29,913 nucleotides of DNA from the NCBI GenBank assembly GCA_946480925.1, contig CAMLLU010000066.1:1-29913 (forward strand), written 5' to 3'. How positions within the stretch are numbered: position 1 is the first letter of the stretch; each line of letters begins with the position of its first letter. Below, in pieces: positions 7,685 to 15,852 of the stretch. Under the pieces are notes generated by a model. That model had not been told where the DNA came from. It did no database searches and saw only the letters and a program-made list of their open reading frames with translations. The position numbers and the translations under genes are program-made. Origin of the DNA: an uncultured Rivibacter sp. (GTDB lineage: Bacteria; Pseudomonadota; Gammaproteobacteria; Burkholderiales; Burkholderiaceae).

Positions 7685-10600
7685 TCAAGCCGGCACCGCA
7701 GGCCGCCCGAACGCAGCCCGCCACAATCGCTTCGAGCCGCGCCACAGCAACCGCAGGAAGACCACCGTCGCCAGCGCTTCGAGCAGCGTGGCCGCGAACG
7801 CCAACGCCGTGTTCCAGCGTGCCTCGCGCGCACGGAATTTCGCGATGGCGCGGTCGCGGGCGATCTCGATGCTGTCGTAGAAGCTCGGGATCACCAGCAG
7901 CGTGAGCAGCGTGGAGGTGATGGTGCCGCCGATGATGGCCACCGCCATCGGCCGGTAGAACTCGCCGCCCTCGCCCACGCCGATGGCCACCGGCAGCATG
8001 CCGGCAATGAGCGCGAAGGTCGTCATGAGGATGGGGCGCAGGCGCTTGCGGCCGGCGTTTATGAGCGCTTCCTCGCGCGGCACGCCTTCGGCTTCCTGCA
8101 TCCGCGCGGCGTCGAGCAGCAGGATGGCGTTCTTGGCCACCAGGCCCATCAGCATGATCACGCCGATGAAGCTCATGAGGTTCAAGGTGCCGCCGGTCAC
8201 GAGCAGCGCCACCACCACGCCGATGAGCGACAGGGGCAGCGACAGCATCACCGGCAGCGGCGCGGTGAACGAGCCGAACTGCATCACGAGGATGAGGTAC
8301 ATGAGCGCCACGCCCATCACCAGCGCGGTGAGCATCTCCTTGAACACGACCTGCTGGTCTTTCGAGGCACCCGCCAGTTCGATGCCGTAGCCGGGCGGGA
8401 ACTGCAGGCTCCTGGCCAGCGCCACGGCGTCGGCGGTCACCTCGCCGGACGAGCGGCCCTGCACGTTGGCCGACACCGAGATCATTCGCTTGCCGTTGGC
8501 ATGCTGGATCTGCGACGGCCCCTTGCCCATGGTCACGGTGGCGATCTGGTCCAGCGGCACCAGCATGCCGGTGCCCGACACGGCGATGGGCAGGCGCTCG
8601 ATGTTGCTGGCGTCCACGCGGTCGTCGGGGTGCAGCCGCACCGCCACGTCGCGGGTTTCGCCCACCGGGTCCACCCAGTCGCCCACCTCCACGCCGGCAA
8701 AGGCCACGCGCAAGGCCTGCGCCGCATCGTTCACCGAAATGCCCATCGAGTTGGCGAGGCCGCGGTCGAGCTCGATCTTGAGCTCGGCCTGCGGGTCCTG
8801 CTCGGACAGGCCCACGTCCACCGCACCGGGCATCTTGCGCAGCTTGTCCATGAACTCGTTGGTGATGGCCAGCAGCTGGCGGGAGTCCGTGCCCGAGAAG
8901 CGGATCTGCACCGGCTTCTGCGCGCCGTTGTTCAGGTCGTCGAGCACCACGTATTCAGCGCCTACGAGCCGCGCCGTCAACGTGCGCAGCTCGGCAGCCA
9001 CTTCGGTGGCCGAGCGCTTGCGCTGCGTGCTCTTGCCGATGTCGACGTAGATGCGGCCGCCGCCCGGGTTGACGTAGCTGTTGGTCGCCTTGGTCTCGGG
9101 CAGCGTGCGGGCCAGCGCGGCCGCGCTTTCCATCTTGAGGCGGCTGTATTCGAGGCTGCTCGAAGAGGGCGTGCGCACTTCGATGGCCAGCACGCCGGCG
9201 TCGGACACCGGCAGGAAGCTGGAGCCGCCCACGGTGGCCTGCAGCGCGATGGCGCCGACGAAGCTGGCCACGGCAAACAGCGTCATCCAGCGGCGGTGAT
9301 GCAGCGCCCAGGCGATGACGCGGCCGTAGCGGTCGGACTGGTGGTCGAACCACGCGTTGAAGCGCACCAGCCACCGGCCGAAGCCGCGCCTGGGCGCCTC
9401 GTGGTAGCCAGGGGGGTCGCCCCAGAAGGCGGAGAGCATGGGGTCGAGCGTGAAGCTGATGAACAGGCTCACCAGCACCGAGGCCACCACGGTGAGCGCA
9501 AACGGCCTGAACCATTCGCCCGACACGCCCGGCATGAAGGCCACCGGCACGAACACCGCCACGATCGAGAACGTGGTAGCCGCCACCGCCAGGCCGATCT
9601 CGGCCGTGCCGCGCAGCGCGGCGGTGCGCCGGTCTTCGCCCATCTCCATGTGGCGCACGATGTTCTCGCGCACCACGATCGCGTCGTCGATCAGCACCCC
9701 GATGGCGAGCGACAGGCCCAGCAGGCTCATGAAGTTGAGCGAAAAGCCGCAAAGCCACACCGCGATGAAGGCGGCGATCACCGAGGTGGGCAGGCTCAAG
9801 GCGGTGATGAGCGTGGAACGCCACGAGTTCAGGAAGGCGTAGACCACGAAGATGGTGAGCCCCGCACCGAACACCAGCGCGTGGATCACGTTGTCGAGGC
9901 TGTCCTGCGCGTTCTCGCCGCCGTCTTGCGTGACCTCGAGCCGGGTGCCTTCGGGCAGCGTCTTGTTGATGTCGGCCACCAGCGTGCGCACTTCGTCGGC
10001 CACGCTCACGGTGCTCGCGTCGCGCGAGCGCGTGACGGACAGGCCCACGTTGGGATGGCCGTTGCGCACCGAAAACCCGCTGAGTTCGGCAAAGCCGTCC
10101 TGCACGGTGGCCACCTGGCCCAGGCGCACGATCTCGTTGCCGCGCCGGCGAATGACGATCTGCTCGAACTCGGCCGGCGACTCGATGCGCCCGACCAGCC
10201 GGATGCTCTGGTCTTCGAGCGCACCGCGCACCTTGCCCACCGGCGCGGTGGCGTTCTGCGTGCGCACCGCGTTCACCACCTCGGTGACCGACACGTTGAA
10301 CTCTCTCAGCTTCTCGGCGCGCAGCAGCACCGAGAGCTCACGCCGCAAGGCGCCATTGACGTTGACCACCGCCACGCCGCTGATGCCGCGAAAGCGATCC
10401 GCCAGCTGGTCTTCGGCCAGGCGCGAGATCTCGGCATGGCTTTGCGTGGTGGACGACAGCGCCAGCTGCATGATGGGCTGCGCCGCTGGGTCCACGCGCT
10501 GCAGCACCGGCTCGCGCATCTCGACGGGCAGCTTGTGCCGCACCGTGCCGATGGCGTTGCGCACCTCATCGGCCGCTTCGATCATGTTCTTGTCGAACTT

Positions 10601-10885
10601 GAACATGAGCACCATGCGCGCGTTGCTTTCGCTGGCGGTGGAACGCACCTCGTCCACGCCCGAGATGCTCTGCAGCGCCTTCTCGATGCGGTTGACGATC
10701 TCGCGCTCCACCGTGTCGGGCGAGGCGCCGGGGTAGGTGATGTTCACCGCCAGCACCGGCTGCTCCACGTCGGGGATCTGGTTGACGCGCAGCTTGTCGA
10801 GCGCCAGCAACCCCAGGCACATGAGCCCGATGATGATCACCACCGTGGCGACCGGCCGCTTGATGCTGAAGTCGGAAAGGAACAT
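7685..10885 (-). CDS. RND multidrug efflux inner-membrane pump (AcrB/MexF type)
   Basis: The 1066-residue product has the full length of a hydrophobe/amphiphile-efflux RND pump. It starts [25 protein letters not shown] (first membrane helix), followed by a porter domain beginning [31 protein letters not shown]. The second membrane block contains [13 protein letters not shown], the transmembrane-helix-4 Asp-Asp pair for proton relay, and the protein repeats the fold in its second half ([27 protein letters not shown]). It would drive proton-coupled efflux from periplasm or membrane to an outer-membrane channel. The start at 10885 is chosen for the conserved MFLSDxSIKRP beginning; the frame extends further upstream into the adaptor gene. 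It lies 8 bases downstream of the adaptor gene in one operon. No outer-membrane TolC-type gene is adjacent. The substrate is unknown. Confidence 0.95.
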   Translation of the reverse strand: MFLSDFSIKRPVATVVIIIGLMCLGLLALDKLRVNQIPDVEQPVLAVNITYPGASPDTVEREIVNRIEKALQSISGVDEVRSTASESNARMVLMFKFDKNMIEAADEVRNAIGTVRHKLPVEMREPVLQRVDPAAQPIMQLALSSTTQSHAEISRLAEDQLADRFRGISGVAVVNVNGALRRELSVLLRAEKLREFNVSVTEVVNAVRTQNATAPVGKVRGALEDQSIRLVGRIESPAEFEQIVIRRRGNEIVRLGQVATVQDGFAELSGFSVRNGHPNVGLSVTRSRDASTVSVADEVRTLVADINKTLPEGTRLEVTQDGGENAQDSLDNVIHALVFGAGLTIFVVYAFLNSWRSTLITALSLPTSVIAAFIAVWLCGFSLNFMSLLGLSLAIGVLIDDAIVVRENIVRHMEMGEDRRTAALRGTAEIGLAVAATTFSIVAVFVPVAFMPGVSGEWFRPFALTVVASVLVSLFISFTLDPMLSAFWGDPPGYHEAPRRGFGRWLVRFNAWFDHQSDRYGRVIAWALHHRRWMTLFAVASFVGAIALQATVGGSSFLPVSDAGVLAIEVRTPSSSSLEYSRLKMESAAALARTLPETKATNSYVNPGGGRIYVDIGKSTQRKRSATEVAAELRTLTARLVGAEYVVLDDLNNGAQKPVQIRFSGTDSRQLLAITNEFMDKLRKMPGAVDVGLSEQDPQAELKIELDRGLANSMGISVNDAAQALRVAFAGVEVGDWVDPVGETRDVAVRLHPDDRVDASNIERLPIAVSGTGMLVPLDQIATVTMGKGPSQIQHANGKRMISVSANVQGRSSGEVTADAVALARSLQFPPGYGIELAGASKDQQVVFKEMLTALVMGVALMYLILVMQFGSFTAPLPVMLSLPLSLIGVVVALLVTGGTLNLMSFIGVIMLMGLVAKNAILLLDAARMQEAEGVPREEALINAGRKRLRPILMTTFALIAGMLPVAIGVGEGGEFYRPMAVAIIGGTITSTLLTLLVIPSFYDSIEIARDRAIAKFRAREARWNTALAFAATLLEALATVVFLRLLWRGSKRLWRAAFGRPAVPA

Positions 10886-10893
10886 GGCGGCCT

Positions 10894-12069
10894 CTACTTC
10901 GCGGCCACCGCGGAGGCTGCGGCCTGCACGGATTCGGCCGCCGATGCCGGCTGTACGGCCGGCCGCACGAGCTCCACCTTCTGGCCGTCGACCAGTGCGC
11001 TGCCGGGGTTGCGCAGCACGCGCTCGCCCGCCGCCAGGCCGTGCTTCACCGGGTACTCGCCGCGGCGCGGGTCCCGCTCGCCCAGCACCACGCTCACCTT
11101 CTTGAGCGCGCTGTCCTTCACCACCCACACGTGCGCCGCATCGCCGGAGCGCACGATCGAGGCCTCGGGCAGCATCAACGCCGGCACGCTGCCCGACTCG
11201 ATGCGGCCTTCGGCATACAGCCCCGCCACACGCGGCGCGAGCCGCGGATCGTCGAACCCCACCAGCACCTCCACCTGGCGCGTGCTCGCATTGGCGGCAG
11301 CGTCCACGCGGCGTACGCGGCCGATGAATTCGGTGTTCGGGTAGCCGTTGACGCGGAACGAAACCGCCTGGCCGGGCTTGATCTCGTGCAGACGGTCGGC
11401 CGACACCAGCCCCTCGAACCGCATGCTGGCCGGGTCCATGACCTTGATGAGCTCCTTGCCCACCTGCGCCGTGTCGCCGGCCGAGGCCTTGCGTTCGCTC
11501 ACCACGCCGTCGAAAGGCGCCCGCACCTCGGTGCGGCGCAGCTGCTGCTGGGCCGAAACCACGCGTGCCCGCGCCGCCGCCAGCTCGCTTTGCGCGTTGT
11601 TGCGGCGCACCTCGGCATCTTCGAGCGCCTGCATCGAGGTCATGCCCTGGCCTTGCAGCGTCTTCAGGCGCTGCACCTGCCGCTCGGCCTGCTCGAAGGC
11701 CTGGCTGGCGGCGCGTGCGGACTCCTGCGCGGAATTCAGGCTGTCGCGAATGGCGGTGTCGTCGAGCCGCACCAGCAGGTCGCCGCGCCTCACCGCGTCG
11801 CCGTTTTCCTTGAACACCTGCAGCACCACGGCCGACACCTCGGCGCGCAGGTCCGCACGGCGTTCGGGCTGCAGCGAGCCGGTAACGACCGGCCCGCTGG
11901 CCAGGCTGCCCGACGTGAGGGTGCGCAGGTCTTCGGGGGCGATCAGCAGCGCGGTGGACGGGGTGGCTGCCGTCGAGGCAGAAGCGGTGTCCTTGTCGGC
12001 CTTGCCGCAGGCAGCCAGCAACACGGCGGCGGCCAGGGTGGCAGCCGCCCGCAGTCGAATCGTCGTCAT
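10894..12069 (-). CDS. RND efflux periplasmic adaptor (membrane fusion lipoprotein)
   Basis: The start at 12069 gives a lipoprotein signal peptide with lipobox LAAC (Cys21) and an upstream GGAG ribosome binding site; an earlier in-frame ATG at 12120 would bury it. Then follow a lipoyl half-motif (ADLRAEVSAVVLQVFKENGDAVRRGDLLVRLDD), an alpha-helical hairpin (SLNSAQESARAASQAFEQAERQVQRLKTLQGQGMTSMQALEDAEVRRNNAQSELAAARAR in pieces), the second lipoyl half (RTEVRAPFDGVVSERKASAGDTAQVG) and beta-barrel domains. This is the HlyD/AcrA-type adaptor linking the inner-membrane pump to an outer-membrane channel. It is the promoter-proximal gene of the two-gene operon and is divergent from the PIP-box effector locus. 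Efflux specificity cannot be read. Confidence 0.93.
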   Translation of the reverse strand: MTTIRLRAAATLAAAVLLAACGKADKDTASASTAATPSTALLIAPEDLRTLTSGSLASGPVVTGSLQPERRADLRAEVSAVVLQVFKENGDAVRRGDLLVRLDDTAIRDSLNSAQESARAASQAFEQAERQVQRLKTLQGQGMTSMQALEDAEVRRNNAQSELAAARARVVSAQQQLRRTEVRAPFDGVVSERKASAGDTAQVGKELIKVMDPASMRFEGLVSADRLHEIKPGQAVSFRVNGYPNTEFIGRVRRVDAAANASTRQVEVLVGFDDPRLAPRVAGLYAEGRIESGSVPALMLPEASIVRSGDAAHVWVVKDSALKKVSVVLGERDPRRGEYPVKHGLAAGERVLRNPGSALVDGQKVELVRPAVQPASAAESVQAAASAVAAK

Positions 12070-12209
12070 CGAGGAACTCCGTCTCTTGTGGAGCGGTGGG
12101 TCAGCAACGCCCAGCGTCATGGGCGCCTCGGGCGCGCAAGCTTACGTGAACGGCCACCCGGTGCCAGCCACCCACCATAGGGGGTGCGGCAGCGGTGAGT
12201 GATGGCGTT

Positions 12210-12234
12210 TTCGCTTATCGGACCGGCACTTCGC
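12210..12234 (+). promoter_or_regulatory. Perfect PIP box / hrpII box (type III secretion regulon)
   Basis: TTCGC at 12210-12214, fifteen bases, then TTCGC at 12230-12234 is an exact match to the plant-inducible-promoter box bound by HrpX/HrpB-type AraC activators in Xanthomonas, Ralstonia and Acidovorax. Its orientation points to the 12314 gene. CATGCT at 12266-12271, 31 bases after the box, matches the expected -10 (YANNRT at 30-32 bases) in 5 of 6 positions. A perfect box is expected about once per million positions by chance. Confidence 0.75.
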
Positions 12235-12265
12235 GGCGGCGTGCCAGCCAAGTGGAAACGGGCGG

Positions 12266-12271
12266 CATGCT
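12266..12271 (+). promoter_or_regulatory. -10-like element of the PIP-box promoter
   Basis: CATGCT lies 31 bases after the second TTCGC. PIP-box promoters usually have YANNRT 30-32 bases after the box; only the R position (here C) differs. It lies 42 bases before the predicted TTG start. Confidence 0.5.
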
Positions 12272-12313
12272 CGTTCGCGCTGGGCTACCCCGGCGGCAGC
12301 CAGAGAGTAGTAG

Positions 12314-14878
12314 TTGAAGAACGCTTTCCGAATCGCTCCGAGCTTCTTGCCAGGTGCGCGGAGCATCCATCCCGAGCTCACGCCGCCTGCGCCTGCATCG
12401 CCTTCGCCTTCTGCGCTCGATGTGCCCCTCGCGCTGCACAACGCGCCGAAACGACCCCCCGGTGCGATCGAGCAGCTCTCGCCACTGCGCAACAAGCTGC
12501 CCCCACTGCTGGCCGACAACGCACGAGCGACCGCCACGCCGTTGGCAGCTGCATCGCCGCTGCCGTTTCCCGCAACGGCGCATCACCCGCCCACCACCCG
12601 GCCACACGCTGACGTCCGGGCGCTGCCGGCCGAAGCGAATCCGCTGCAACAGCAGGACGCCCAGCGGCCCCAGCCGACACATCGTTCGACACTGGGCGAG
12701 TTGCTCGCCCAGGAGCGCCGGCAGGAGGCGGCCGAGCGCGCGCAACTGGTGCACGCCGCGCTGCCCGATGGCGGTGAGGTCATGAAGCGGTTGAAGGAAC
12801 GTGCGACGAGACAGCACCCGACCACGATGGCGGAGAGATGGCATGCGCGCCTGAACGGAGCGCCCAAGCCCATCGAAGGCCAGCGCAGGGAGAAGTTCGA
12901 GGCACTGGTGCGCGCCGACGTGTTGGCACTCGCCAAGACCGGCAGGATGGATCCCTTGCTGGCTGTCCATGCAATGCGCGCAGCGGTGGTGGAGGGAACC
13001 GTGGGCCAGGGCATCCTGGCCCAGGACCGGCAACTGCTGCTGGACGTGCTGGACCAATTGGCCAATCCCGTCGACCGCCTTTATCCGCAGCTGAAGCTGA
13101 AGGTCACGTCCGACACCCTGCCCGCCTTCACCGACGCCGACGTGCTGGAAAAGCCCACTGCACTGGGATCGGGTGCCCTCCACGACGTCTTCGCGGTCAA
13201 GCTCATGAACCCCGATGGCAGCGTGTTCGAGGGCGTCTTCAAGCCGCTGCGCGCAGAAAAGGAGCGGGGCTGGGTTGCCGTGGCGACCGGCATCCCGCAG
13301 GACGACCCTCAGATCGCAATGCGCAATCTGGCGACGGTCGCCTATGCGAAGAAGCTCGGCCTCGACGTGATTCCGGACACACGCCTGGCCGTGATCGACA
13401 CGGGGCGCGGCCCGTTCGACCCCGACGTCGGCCTGATCATGGAGCCGGCCCGCGGCAAACCCGCCATAGAGACCGAGGCGAGCCTTCTGGCCCGCCCGGA
13501 GGTGTGTGCCGAGATCACCAAGCTCCAGTTGCTCGACCACCTGACGGGGCAAGGCGATCGCACGCCCAACAACTACTTCATCAGCATCGAACCGAGCGGT
13601 CGCGCCAAGGTCATGGGCATCGACAACGACCAGTGCTTCGGCAAGGACCTGACCCACCCCGCGGACATCCAGCAAACCTTCGATGGCGACCCCTCGCGCC
13701 AGATGTTCCGCGGTACGGGACTGCCTCCCGTGATCGATACCAAGATGGAGCGCTCGATCAATGCGCTCACCGAAGAAGACATCCGTTCGATGCTTGGAAA
13801 CAAGCTGAACGAAGCCGAGATCCAGGCGGCGCTCTCTCGCTACCGGAGCGTCAAGAACCACGTCTTTGAACTGCGAATGACAGGCCACGTCATTGAACCA
13901 TCGCAGTGGGGCGACCCGAACGTGCAGCAGCAGCTGACCGTGGAGAACAGCTACGTGGGACGGGAAAGATTGCTGGCCACGGAGACTCCCCGCGGACGAA
14001 GCAATTCACCCACGGCCGCCGACGTGGACCAGCTGGTGGCGGCCAGGGAACAGGTGGAGGCCTTGGCCGCGAAGCTGCCGCAGTTGCGCAAGCACAAGCC
14101 CGAGATTGCGCGGCAGGTCGAAGAGCTCGTACCGGTGTTCAACCATGCCCTGTTGGCCAAGGACGTCTACGACGACAAGAGCGTTCCCGGCCTCCTGCCC
14201 GCGGGCTATTCCCGCTTGTCGCCGAAGGAGCTGGACGGGCTCGGCCTGGGCCCGAGCGACCTCGCCGACGCACGCTCCGGGTACTTTGCGGCGGTCTACA
14301 AGACGCCCGAAGGGCGGTACGTCCTGGCCAACCGCGGCACGACCTCGGGCAGCACTTCCAAGAAGGATTGGGGCGCCAATTTCAGGCAGGGTGCAGGACT
14401 CGAATCAGACCAGTACAACCATGCCATGCGCACCGCGATGAAGATCGTTACGGCGGCGCCGGGGCAGGTGGACTTCGTGGGTCACTCGAAAGGTGGCGGC
14501 CTCGCCCAGGCACAAGCGCTCGCCACCCACGCCAAGGCCGTGGTGTTCAACGCCGCGGCCCTCCACCGCAACACGCTCGGGCGCCACAATGTGCACAACC
14601 GCCCCGTCAACAGCTCGGTGAGTGCCTACAACGTCCGCGGCGAAGTGCTGAACGCGCTGCAGGACAAGACGCCCGCCATCGTCCCTTCCGTGCGCGGTGG
14701 GCGCTATGAACTCCCGGCCGTCAAGCCTCCGACGCAAACACCCGCCGGCCTGGAATGGAAAGGCGAGATGGGCACGTTGAGCACGCTCAAGAACACCGTC
14801 AGCCTGCACGGCATGAACAGCGTGATCGACTCGCTGGGCTGGCAGCTCGACAACCTGCGGCGAGACGCCGGCTTGTGA
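12314..14878 (+). CDS. Candidate type III effector: PI3/4-kinase-like domain fused to a GHSKG lipase
   Basis: The 854-residue frame opens with TTG at 12314 directly after an in-frame TAG; no ATG occurs before codon 157. Residues 1-125 are Pro/Ala/Ser-rich and disordered-looking, as in type III secretion signals. Residues about 275-445 look like a PI3/4-kinase or HipA-type core: glycine loop LGSGALHDVF, GVFKP (Lys310), then LLDHLTGQGDRTPNNYFI (Asp415, Asn420; compare DRHxxN) and MGIDNDQCFG (Asp437, DFG-like). A helical linker (565-615) leads to a class-3-like lipase: YVLANRGTTSGS, DWGANFRQG, VDFVGHSKGGGLA (Ser725), and SLHGMNSVI (His832); the acid may be Glu777. It would phosphorylate a lipid or protein and hydrolyse a lipid ester in a host or rival cell. 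The PIP box upstream argues for type III export. A T6SS lipase effector with an ankyrin immunity partner is the main alternative. Kinase assignment is by motif only; the lipase is firmer. Confidence 0.72.
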   Translation: MKNAFRIAPSFLPGARSIHPELTPPAPASPSPSALDVPLALHNAPKRPPGAIEQLSPLRNKLPPLLADNARATATPLAAASPLPFPATAHHPPTTRPHADVRALPAEANPLQQQDAQRPQPTHRSTLGELLAQERRQEAAERAQLVHAALPDGGEVMKRLKERATRQHPTTMAERWHARLNGAPKPIEGQRREKFEALVRADVLALAKTGRMDPLLAVHAMRAAVVEGTVGQGILAQDRQLLLDVLDQLANPVDRLYPQLKLKVTSDTLPAFTDADVLEKPTALGSGALHDVFAVKLMNPDGSVFEGVFKPLRAEKERGWVAVATGIPQDDPQIAMRNLATVAYAKKLGLDVIPDTRLAVIDTGRGPFDPDVGLIMEPARGKPAIETEASLLARPEVCAEITKLQLLDHLTGQGDRTPNNYFISIEPSGRAKVMGIDNDQCFGKDLTHPADIQQTFDGDPSRQMFRGTGLPPVIDTKMERSINALTEEDIRSMLGNKLNEAEIQAALSRYRSVKNHVFELRMTGHVIEPSQWGDPNVQQQLTVENSYVGRERLLATETPRGRSNSPTAADVDQLVAAREQVEALAAKLPQLRKHKPEIARQVEELVPVFNHALLAKDVYDDKSVPGLLPAGYSRLSPKELDGLGLGPSDLADARSGYFAAVYKTPEGRYVLANRGTTSGSTSKKDWGANFRQGAGLESDQYNHAMRTAMKIVTAAPGQVDFVGHSKGGGLAQAQALATHAKAVVFNAAALHRNTLGRHNVHNRPVNSSVSAYNVRGEVLNALQDKTPAIVPSVRGGRYELPAVKPPTQTPAGLEWKGEMGTLSTLKNTVSLHGMNSVIDSLGWQLDNLRRDAGL

Positions 14879-14917
14879 AGCCTCGCGGCGCAGAGTGAAT
14901 TTCAAGAAGGGCACGGC

Positions 14918-15601
14918 ATGGAGCACAAGGTCGGCGACAAGACAGCCGAAGAGGTATTCGGTGCAACTGCATTGGCACAGCTCGCGAAGGCCGCGTGCAA
15001 CGGCGACCCGGCAGGTATCGCCGCGGCATTGCGTGAAGGTGCCGACGTGAACGGCCACGGGCAGGAAGGCATGACGCCGCTGCTGTGGGCGCTGAGCTGC
15101 GACAACGTGCGCGGCATCGAAGCTTTGCTCGAGGCAGGCGCCAACCCCAACCAGCCGGTCGGCAGCTGCACCGCGGTGTACCTGGCCGCCACGCGCCATG
15201 ACCCCGGGCCGCTGCACACCCTGCTTCGGCACGGTGGCGATGCCAATGCCTTCGACACCGAGACCGGCATGACGGCACTGCAGGAGGCCTTCTCGCTCGG
15301 CCTGCACGAACTCGGCTGGGAGAACTACGACGCACTGCTGGCCAAGGCCGACATCAACCGCGCAGACGAACGCAGCTGGACCATCGCCACCGAAGCCGCG
15401 GCCATGGGCCGTTTCGACAAGGTGGCGCAGCTGCTCGAGCGGGGCTATGCGCGCGACCTGCCGAACCTGGGCCGCATGGTCCAGCTGCGGGTCGTCGATT
15501 CGAAGGAAGACCAGGCGTGGCAGGCCAAGGTCAGGCAGATGCTGGAAGCGCGCGGTGTGCGCTTTCCGGTGCCGCCGGCGGAGCAGGCTTCGCTGCGGTG
15601 A
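14918..15601 (+). CDS. Ankyrin-repeat protein
   Basis: The ATG at 14918 has an AAGAAGG ribosome binding site and lies 39 bases after the effector stop, so the two are probably co-transcribed. The 227-residue product has at least three ankyrin repeats: AKAACNGDPAGIAAALREGADVNGHGQ, GMTPLLWALSCDNVRGIEALLEAGANPNQP, and TAVYLAATRHDPGPLHTLLRHGGDANAFD, followed by degenerate ones (TALQEAFSLG, ERSWTIATEAAAMGRFDKVAQLLERG). There is no signal peptide or membrane segment, so it is cytoplasmic in the producer or is itself secreted. Given its position it may be a partner, inhibitor or chaperone of the lipase effector, or a second effector. Ankyrin proteins are known as partners of some bacterial phospholipase toxins. 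The repeat call is firm; the role is inferred. Confidence 0.8.
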   Translation: MEHKVGDKTAEEVFGATALAQLAKAACNGDPAGIAAALREGADVNGHGQEGMTPLLWALSCDNVRGIEALLEAGANPNQPVGSCTAVYLAATRHDPGPLHTLLRHGGDANAFDTETGMTALQEAFSLGLHELGWENYDALLAKADINRADERSWTIATEAAAMGRFDKVAQLLERGYARDLPNLGRMVQLRVVDSKEDQAWQAKVRQMLEARGVRFPVPPAEQASLR

Positions 15602-15819
15602 ACGACAGGACAAGGCTGGGTGCGGACGGTGGTGCTTGCTTGCTGAACGTCTGTCGCCACCGGAAGCTGACCTCGAGCGGCGCTGTCCGTTCCGAAGTTC
15701 GACGATCTCAAACCCTTGAGCAATGGGCCGCCCGCGCATGCTACCTTTGGCCAACTCGACGTTGGTGAAGACTCCTGGGGCGCGAAGCGCGCTGCACTTG
15801 GATTGAGGAGACCGAGAGA
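15602..15819. other. Intergenic region before the nuclease-like module
   Basis: The 218 bases after the ankyrin gene hold no gene I can support. TTGAGC (15716-15721) with 17 bases to TGCTAC is the best sigma70-like pair and is weak. The gap separates the effector operon from the genes that follow, which have a different codon style. Confidence 0.3.
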
Positions 15820-15852
15820 ATGAGGACGACTGCGGTGGGGTGTCATGGCTGA
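15820..15852 (+). CDS. Ten-residue leader ORF overlapping the next start
   Basis: ATG at 15820 follows GAGGAG (15805-15810) at nine bases and encodes MRTTAVGCHG, ending at TGA 15850-15852. The stop overlaps the start of the 15845 gene, whose own ribosome binding site (GGGG, four bases away) is poor. This layout suits translation by coupling or re-initiation. No homology is claimed. Confidence 0.35.
   Translation: MRTTAVGCHG

Noticed and set aside
7592..11344. 1250-codon open frame on the plus strand
   Set aside because: It lies antisense to the RND pump and adaptor genes; the translation is His/Arg/Ala-rich, of low complexity and matches no family. It is a high-GC artefact.
12215..13888. 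557-codon open frame on the minus strand
   Set aside because: It overlaps the kinase-lipase gene, whose domains are recognisable; the antisense translation has no motif.
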